NCBI GenBank assembly: GCA_963669155.1
Contig: OZ022585.1
Span: 12,109,149 to 12,173,148 of the forward strand
Reading direction: 5' to 3'
DNA: 64,000 bases
Source of the DNA: Arbacia lixula
Lineage: Eukaryota > Echinodermata > Echinoidea > Arbacioida > Arbaciidae
This document shows positions 56,923-64,000 of the stretch, piece by piece. How positions within the stretch are numbered: the first letter of the stretch is position 1; the number at the start of each line of letters is the position of its first letter. Under the pieces are notes generated by a model. That model made no database searches, was not told the origin of the DNA, and saw only the letters and a program-made list of their open reading frames with translations. The translations under genes and the position numbers were made by a program.

Positions 56923-57010
56923 CTCTCTCTCTATTTATCTATATTTCCAACCCTCCTCTCTCTTCCCCTTCTCCCCTCTCCCCCCCCCCCCCTCTCTCTC
57001 TCTTAATCAC
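56600..57010. repeat. Polypyrimidine (CT)n/(CA)n microsatellite block
   Basis: A 400-bp stretch with CTCTCT, CACACA and C-runs. Long frames in it encode only Ser/Leu/Pro low complexity and are rejected as genes. Confidence 0.95.
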
Positions 57011-58062
57011 CCCCCTCTTTTCACATCTCTTCGTTACCACTTTGGCCCAGTCTTTTAGACACATACCACCGCAACGACGACGACAACAACAACAACAGCA
57101 AACAACCAAACAAAATATATAATACCCGCACACAAGCCAACTAAGCAACCAACTCACAGACAAACACACACAAACAAAATAATGAATTGATATAATTATA
57201 CGCATACAAACCATTGCCAATAATGCCAAGAAAGATAACGCAACTATAATACCTCGAATGATACGATAAGACTACCTTAACAATCATTAGAAAAAATATG
57301 GTAGTGGTTTATGTTTGATAACATTCACTCTCCTCCCCTTGATAATTATGAGCCTCTTGCTACACCTAGATTCCTACTCTAGCTACACCACAACAGTTGC
57401 GCCCTCCGACACCGTGTTCTCACCGCCCCACCCCCTGCGCGGGTGTAGCTAGTTCAAGGGGCTACATGAAATGGGTCACGCCATTTCCTATTATCATCAT
57501 TATGGCTGATCTAAACGACCGCTACATCCGATCTTAATCATGACAATCTGTCTGAATAGGCACGGCAGACAACATGACCCCACATCCCCTCCCCCTTAAC
57601 CCCCCCCCCCCCCACACACACACACACGTACTTCAACTTCCCATCAACACCCTACCCTATATACTCCCTCCCTTATGGGAACAGTGATGTCGCTTGGTTT
57701 CCGTCCTTCCGGAGTTTTCCTTCTGCACCTTTTTTTCCAGATCCAGCAATTCCACTGTCTTGCCTCGAAATTGCGCATGAACTCTTCGCCCTTAACTTCC
57801 TCAGGTTATAATAATTTGTGTTTAATTTGGGATTATAGGCAATTGACAAAATTAATGTGTCTTGCTGATTTTCATTGCGATTAGAGGGATGTGATAGTAA
57901 ATGTTTCGGTGGATTCAGTGGTGACATGTCATGAATGAGATTGAATTTGACATTCGTCAAAACTCTGATGTGCCAATGTTTTTGTTAAATCATAAACTAC
58001 ATTATTTATCAAGTTTCAAGTTTATTAGTTTCCACAACTCATACAATAAGAACATGTTGTGA
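57011..58062. other. Intergenic, no gene
   Basis: A C-run with CA-repeat near 57599-57627. No coding exon recognised. Confidence 0.4.
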
Positions 58063-58291
58063 GCAATTCCACAGGTTTGGTTAAAGTCATGTAACGTGAG
58101 TAACCAAAGCATCTTTATTTTATATTCTGTTATAGTTTTGCAGAAATTATGTAAATAATTAATTAGGAAGCAAACAGACCACCTTTCCATGACATGCAAT
58201 CATATCCTCAGCACAGAAACTTCGTTTTCAATCAAATAAAGAAGCTTTGGTTACTCACGTTACATGACTTTAACCAAACCTGTGGGATTGC
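58063..58291. repeat. Foldback with 57-bp arms
   Basis: GGTTTGGTTAAAGTCATGTA and following bases to CAAAGC (58072-58110) recur inverted as GCTTTGGTTACTCACGTTAC to AAACCTG (58243-58282), separated by about 115 bp. It is a MITE-like hairpin. Confidence 0.85.
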
Positions 58292-59444
58292 CCTTATGTA
58301 TTTTGAAACACAATTTGGAAATCACAAATCAAAGAACTTTTAACCATACTGTGACATGTTGACATATTACAATGGACTGAGAGAGTGGATGGGTCCAAAG
58401 ACACATGAAAGAAACATTCTTGTCAACTGGACCCCTTTGATAACACGTGATATTTAACGAAGAAATTAATTCATCATTTATTAACGTAAGCTAAGAGAAA
58501 CTAGGATTTAAACATTCCATGTGTATGCATCGTACTACATACACAAAGATTGTGCAAAATATACGTGGGTACGGGCATTTCCATTAGGTCCATCTGTCCA
58601 TGCACACCTTCTCCGTAACTTGTCCGTACAACATTCCGCCTGGTGTTTCGCCTTCCCGTTACTATATTGCCCGAAACATTTTGGCCACGCCCACCACTGC
58701 AACGCCCACTTTCCATCCACATGAACTTTGTTCTAAATGGGGCCTTTAATGTGATTTGTATCTGATGCACAGTATAAATTGTGCTTTGTCAGGCAAGACA
58801 AGACAAGCAAGAATGGCAACAAGCTATCCCGTCTTCTCGAAAATAGTTCGTTCTTGAAAATATTCATACCAAATATAAATTATTGTCGGCAAGCTAACAT
58901 GAGCATCTCAAGGGATAAGTAAGTGGCTATTTATGAGCCACGGTTATGTTGGCAGGATGAATGACACGAGCAAAAATGCCTTATGTAACGTCTTAATCAG
59001 AATGAGATATGAACTCAAGATGTCCATTGCTATTGTGACCTCGGTCCGTTCATCCGATCAGACGGATTCACCAAGGAGATGACAAAGCAAAGGTGCAGTC
59101 CTCTGATCTCTTATTTTTAAAACAAAATTCCCGGAATGGAAGGGAATAAGGAAATAGCCTCCCGAAGATGCATTTAAAAATGTGGGTGGTTGATTGAAGG
59201 AATCAAGCATCTAAAAATAAAGATAAATCTGGGTTAACTTCCCCGTCACAATCGGGAAGTACCTGAGCATTCTACGCAGAACAGCAATACGTTTCTAGTT
59301 CCGCGGAATGTAAAGCAGAATATTATTCAAATATCCTTGTAACTTTTCCAGTATGATGGTGCGTTCATACATACATGTATGACATGGCACTTAATCTTAA
59401 CAAGGAATGTTGAGGGCTGTGATATTGCTTGAAATGTGCGTATT
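58292..59444. other. Intergenic, no gene
   Basis: No feature recognised; short overlapping frames at 58501-58770 on both strands are not convincing. Confidence 0.4.
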
Positions 59445-59496
59445 TTCTTCTTCTTCTTCTTCTTCTTCTTCTTCTTCTTCTTCTTCTTCTTCTTCT

Positions 59497-59543
<47 letters not shown>

Positions 59544-59640
59544 TTCTTCTTCTTCTTCTTCTTCTTCTTCTTCTTCTTCTTCTTCTTCTTCTTCTTCTTC
59601 TTCTTCTTCTTCTTCTTCTTCTTCTTCTTCTTCTTCCTTC
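59445..59640 (+). repeat. (TTC)n trinucleotide tract, about 195 bp
   Basis: Roughly 64 TTC units with one CCTC interruption near 59520. Purine/pyrimidine asymmetry allows triplex (H-DNA). The resulting poly-Glu, poly-Ser, poly-Phe and poly-Leu frames are not genes. Confidence 0.95.
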
Positions 59641-60295
59641 TCAGTTTCCCTTTTTTTCATATATTCCCGTTGTGGTCTTCTCCTTGTTCTGATTCTATAT
59701 TGTTGTCGTCTTTAATATTTCCTTCTCCCGTTGCTCTGCTCTCTCTACATGGACCTCACGGACGTCGTTAATCCCAACTCAGATTATTGCCTATGGGACT
59801 GAGGGTGTTAATCACTAGAATACGTCTGTTCATACTTTATTCTGCTTCCCTCTTTGCGTGTCACATGTGTATTTATTTCATTCACACGTAATACACAGAG
59901 CGACATTTTTGTCTGGGAAAAAAAGGGTTAAGTTATTCATCACATCAGGCGTGTACATACTAAATGGTCCGTTCATACCGTTCATACCTTTGTACTGAGA
60001 CGGGTGAAGTAGTGAAAACAGTAAAAGAGTGAAAATAGGCAATCTACGTCAGCGGGTCTTTTTGAAAATTCATGATAATTGTGAGTCGCACCGTTTGAAC
60101 TCCGCTTCCTTGAGTCACCAGACGGAGCGGATATGAGCAGATTTCGTATATTGTCAGAGATTGTTGTCGAAAACGCGACTTGAAAAACAAGTTTTTGTTG
60201 TATTGTTATGAATCCTGTTTTGGCAAGAAGACTGCTCTAGCCAATCCTCCCGTCCCCTCCCTTGTGTCTCCTTCTCCATCTCTCAACTCTCATCT

Positions 60296-60337
<42 letters not shown>

Positions 60338-60373
60338 CTCTCACTTCTATCTCTAATTTCATGTTCTGCTTAA
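59641..60373. other. Intergenic; (CT)n tract at 60303-60335
   Basis: No gene recognised. Confidence 0.4.
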
Positions 60374-60737
60374 AGGGCATATACTGTACTGGGAAGGCAA
60401 AAAAGCCTTCAAAATATAATTGTTAGCAATCTTCTTGCTTATGGTCTTAAATTCATGTATTGTCTATTTTAGAAGCTTGTTGAAAGATATTTGCCCTTTA
60501 ATGATCTACATTTGGAGTAATGAGTGATAAAATCACAAATCCTCAAAATGTTCGGCCCGAACATTCTGAGGATTTAATCATTAATCATTAATTACTCCAT
60601 ACATGGATCATTTGAGGGAAAATAATTTTCAACAAGCTTCTAAAATAGACAATAATTAATTTAAGACCATTGGCAAGAAATTTGCTAACAATTACATTTT
60701 GAAGGCTTGTTTGCCTTCCCAGTACAATATATGCCCT
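60374..60737. mobile_element. 364-bp foldback MITE with TTAA target, copy 2
   Basis: Same family as 30627-30990: starts AGGGCATATACTG, has the central palindrome around AATGTTCGGCCCGAACATT, and is flanked by TTAA (60370-60373 and 60738-60741). Same length as copy 1, with only scattered substitutions. Confidence 0.85.
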
Positions 60738-60811
60738 TTAAACGTTTTCGTGGTTCTCTCCTCATTCCTGTACGTGCGACAGTAATGTATTTCCATAGCA
60801 ATGTGACGAGG

Positions 60812-60866
<55 letters not shown>

Positions 60867-63558
60867 GGTGCGGGTGTGAGGGTGGTAGTGGTGGGGTTAA
60901 GATAGATACATGGGACTGGAAGTTTCTATACTGTCACATGGCTGGACGCCCCGCCCCTAAGCCATGACAACCGTCGTGCTTCCATCAACTCTTTGCGCAT
61001 TGACCGCAGTCAGCACACCGAAGACACTGGTGCTAAGTGATGTGATTTCCTTGTGTCCACCGACAATATCAATGGAAACATGCATGATGGTTACCAGCGG
61101 GACAGTAACGTTTTTTTCTCTTTTTTTGTTTGTTTGAGGGGGGGGGGGGGGTATTTCTTTTTCTAATGAACTGATTGTATGACTCGCTTTCCGAAACCTG
61201 TTAAACGGTTACGTTCTCATTTTGGTCTAATCCCATCTGGTCTACAAGCAAGTATGGGTTGGAATAAGGATTATGACATTAGCTTTTGCTTCAGATAAAT
61301 TACTACAAAAGGGCAGATTCAAGGTTTTCCTTCGAGAAGAAATGGTTATTATGTGAAATTGGCCAGGAATAGCTTGGAACCATTGTTGCTCATAACTACG
61401 TTGCAGACATCTTTAAATGTGACACTGCAAATGACAATGGTTGAGATTTCTTGAAGCCGTAAATTAAGAACGAGCTATTGACCACCTCTTTGAAGTCTTA
61501 TTTGAGAGTTTGGAAATCCCCTGCAGCAAATCACGGACAAATTCAATCAGGAAAGGTGTACCGACAGATGCTACCGTTATTAATGAAGTTACGAGAAGTG
61601 AGGAATTACGATAAGATGGAGGAATGGATTGGGGCACAAATTAATGAATATGTTACAAATGCCTACTGACGGATACACCTATTAGAAGAACGAGCGTATG
61701 GACAACTGCAAAGCTTCAAAGTAATCTTTTTACATAATAATGGAAATGTAACGCATCTAATAATAATTCGCCCCAAGATAAAAAGTTTATTAATCTCTTG
61801 AGAAATCGTCAAATACATGACGTGCATGTTGTATTCAAAGTGTAAAACTAAAATCAACATCATCGAGTTTGCTCCAGATAGATTCTAAAAGTGGTGATTT
61901 TAACCCAACTTACGATTTAAGAGAAGTCTATTGAGACAGTGATGACATGTTAAGGAAGAGGGTTTCAAGATGAGGGAAACAAGACTAAATTGGTGGGGAT
62001 ACAGACATAATGATAATGGAGAGTTTGGGGAGATTTAGGATGAACCCAAAATAAACACCATTATATAATTGTTGAGTGATCGACCACTGTAACCATGGTA
62101 ATGGGAGTTTATTGAAGAGAGAATGTTGAAAGAGTGAGTAGACTTATCTGTTTTCTTGTAGTAAATTGCTCACAGATTTGATAATAGCACACCTCGGCAT
62201 AATGTACATAAAGGTGCATAGGGAGGCCGGGTAGGGTTAGGGGGATTGGTGGTTAGGGAGGGGGGGGGGGGGGGGTATGTCTCTTGTTTTGCACGCAGGT
62301 GTGCACTTAATACCAATATACTCATCCATACACAGATACAGAATGGTCGAATATATCAGAGGAATGGAATATACAAGTGGGGGATCCAGGGGCGGAGACA
62401 ACTTTTTTTTGCCAAGGAGGTAGGGGTAGGGGTAAGGGGTGGGGTGGGGTGTATGGGTTAAGAAATGCCAAGTTCAGAGACCAGCAAAGCTTGAGATTTT
62501 CCGCATGGGTTTTTGAGGCCCCGGAGGGGGGGGGGGGGGTCATCCTTTAAATATTCCCATTTTTACCCAGTCTTTGGTAATTCGAAATCCCAATTTCATG
62601 TCTATTTGTCTTTCTTTAGACTACAACTTAGCAGATGAACAACGAGTGACAAAGTACATAAAAGTAACAGTTTTAATTTTGCATCGGAGTGAAAATCTTT
62701 CGACGAGGAGACGTTGTGAAAGCATACTGAATAAAGTCAGGTGCCTCATGGCAATACATGTATAATATAAACAGACAACCAGTTCAACTTTTTAGTACAT
62801 AACCTGAATGCAATATCTACTACATATATTTAAAAAAAAAGCGCTTTCATTTCACCCGTGAGGCCATTTAACCCTTCCTATGACATATAAAAGCTAGTCT
62901 TTGGGATTCTCGTGCATTACTGGTGAAAACACATCCATGGCAGAAGAAGAATTAATCGCTTCATGCTTCATCTGTTACCTTGCCGTCTGGACATTATGCA
63001 CTACACGACAATGGAAAACGGGGAATCATGCCAAGTCCTCGTTGTTTACCACATAAAAATACCCCCCCCCCCCCCCTCATAACCCAATCAGTGGAGTCTG
63101 GCCTGCGCTTTTTATTTGGCTAATATGGTGGGAAAACATTTCAATCGATATGTTTAGTGATCATTGTGGGCAAATCGGCAGTATAACATCCCCTCCCCTC
63201 AAAAACAACAACAACAAAAAACCGTCCATCTAATTCTCACCATATAAGTTTAAGAAAAAAATATTGACTTCTTCTTTTAGACAGGTCTCTAATGACTATC
63301 TCCGCTCACTGCCCTCTTTTTAATTATAGGTCAGGTCTGCCCTTACTTCCTAGGAGTCCGAAATCGGTCTAAAAAAAGATCAGATGACCATGTAAAATCA
63401 ACACATTCACATCTGACCGCAAAATATGACCAACAGTGGGTATTAATCTTATAATTAGCCGCTTGTTATTTTTCATTTTAATCTGTATGCTCTCTTCATG
63501 ATAATGTGAAAAACAACTTCAGCAACCAAGATGAGTCGATTCTGAGGCCTGTGTGTGT
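60738..63558. other. Intergenic, no gene; AG tract and G-runs
   Basis: (AG)n at about 60812-60856, with G-runs at about 60857-60867, 61139-61151, 62260-62274 and 62527-62539. No coding exon recognised. Confidence 0.4.
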
Positions 63559-63597
63559 ATATATGCGCGCGCGCGAGCGCGTGTGTGTGTGTGTGTA

Positions 63598-63675
<78 letters not shown>

Positions 63676-63703
63676 TGTGTGTGTGCGTGAGTATGTATGT
63701 GTG
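63559..63703. repeat. (GT)n microsatellite
   Basis: About 120 bp of GT repeats with short GTAT and GCGC interruptions. Confidence 0.95.
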
Positions 63704-64000
63704 CGGGGGGCGCAGGTATCCCCAAATGAATTTGTGAGGAAGAACATATAGTTTTACCACCCACCCCCTCCCCCAAATAGAAAGAAATGGACAAAAAAAT
63801 AAGAAGACAAATCATGAGGTGTAGTAATAGTAGTAGTAGCAGTGGTAGTAGTAGTAGTAGTACTAGTAGTGAACATGTTATCATCATAATCATCATTAAG
63901 ACATTGTACAGAATGAATGTACGCATTTGAACATTAATTAGATATCGTATCTCATCATCTCATCGTGAAACATCCTTCAGCTCATTGGAGCATCGGATGG
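63704..64000. other. End of window; (TAG)n tract at about 63822-63870
   Basis: Only a GTAGTAGTA-like trinucleotide tract is visible. Confidence 0.5.

Noticed and set aside
56528-57122. Ser/Leu/Pro-rich frames of about 100-174 codons
   Set aside because: Polypyrimidine low complexity open in several frames at once; no motif.
59397-59771. Overlapping frames encoding poly-Glu, poly-Ser, poly-Leu and poly-Phe
   Set aside because: All are translations of the TTC microsatellite; no flanking coding signal.
61478-61669. 63-codon plus-strand frame with helical composition
   Set aside because: No matching splice sites or family recognised; length is within chance for this base composition.
63473-63926. 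Cys/Val or Thr/His repeat proteins on both strands
   Set aside because: Translation of the GT/CA microsatellite.

Overview
The window is animal nuclear DNA with introns. It is AT-rich, carries many CA/GT, TA and TTC microsatellites, homopolymer G/C runs and numerous small inverted-repeat transposons, and its only long uninterrupted reading frames are transposon-like or in one host-like gene. The abundance of ACATGTA words, the non-LTR elements and the TE protein families fit a marine deuterostome invertebrate, most likely an echinoderm such as a sea urchin. This is inference; no ribosomal or mitochondrial marker is present.

Layout. 0.1-8.7 kb, minus strand: a zinc-finger/transposase-like ORF (134-2620) lies 16 nt downstream of the last exon of a second gene. 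That gene's first three exons can be reconstructed with matching phases (8622-8700, 5718-5824, 4434-4570), but one or more middle exons were not found. A hAT-type MITE with an 8-bp target duplication and a TACTGTAAA MITE sit in its introns. 9.8-12.5 kb: a 5'-truncated, frameshifted CR1/L2-like LINE. 13.9-16.7 kb: a transposase-like ORF ending in a CCHC knuckle, preceded by a chromodomain-like ORF broken by one TGA. 19.0-26.6 kb, minus strand: the most remarkable locus, one disrupted gene with, in order, PHD finger, coding minisatellite, DDE-transposase-like core, ubiquitin-specific protease (USP), Ulp1/SENP-type SUMO protease and an F-box-like domain. Two copies of one transposon family cut it, one inside the USP domain and one at the C-terminus, and two A-run frameshifts add to the damage. 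27.0-30.1 kb: about 12 copies of a GGTAACGTATGTTAC-like word plus one protein fragment. 30.6 kb: a 364-bp foldback MITE, with a sister copy at 60.4 kb.

31-44 kb: a possible first exon, LINE relics on both strands, a 7 x 238-bp satellite, relics of a second copy of the 13.9-kb transposase, a RAG1-like RING relic and a second TTAA-flanked MITE. 44.2-51.6 kb, minus strand: the best host-gene candidate, five exons with consistent phases encoding about 1,093 residues of low-complexity, unrecognised protein. Its C-terminal octapeptide repeat runs into a 24-bp minisatellite, and its first intron carries an array of four perfect hairpins. 52-64 kb: no gene recognised; microsatellites, inverted repeats and homopolymer runs.

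The genes do not form a pathway. Most are mobile-element proteins at different stages of decay. The USP, Ulp1, PHD and F-box domains of the 19-26.6 kb locus suggest a transposon lineage that acquired host ubiquitin/SUMO and chromatin-reading modules.
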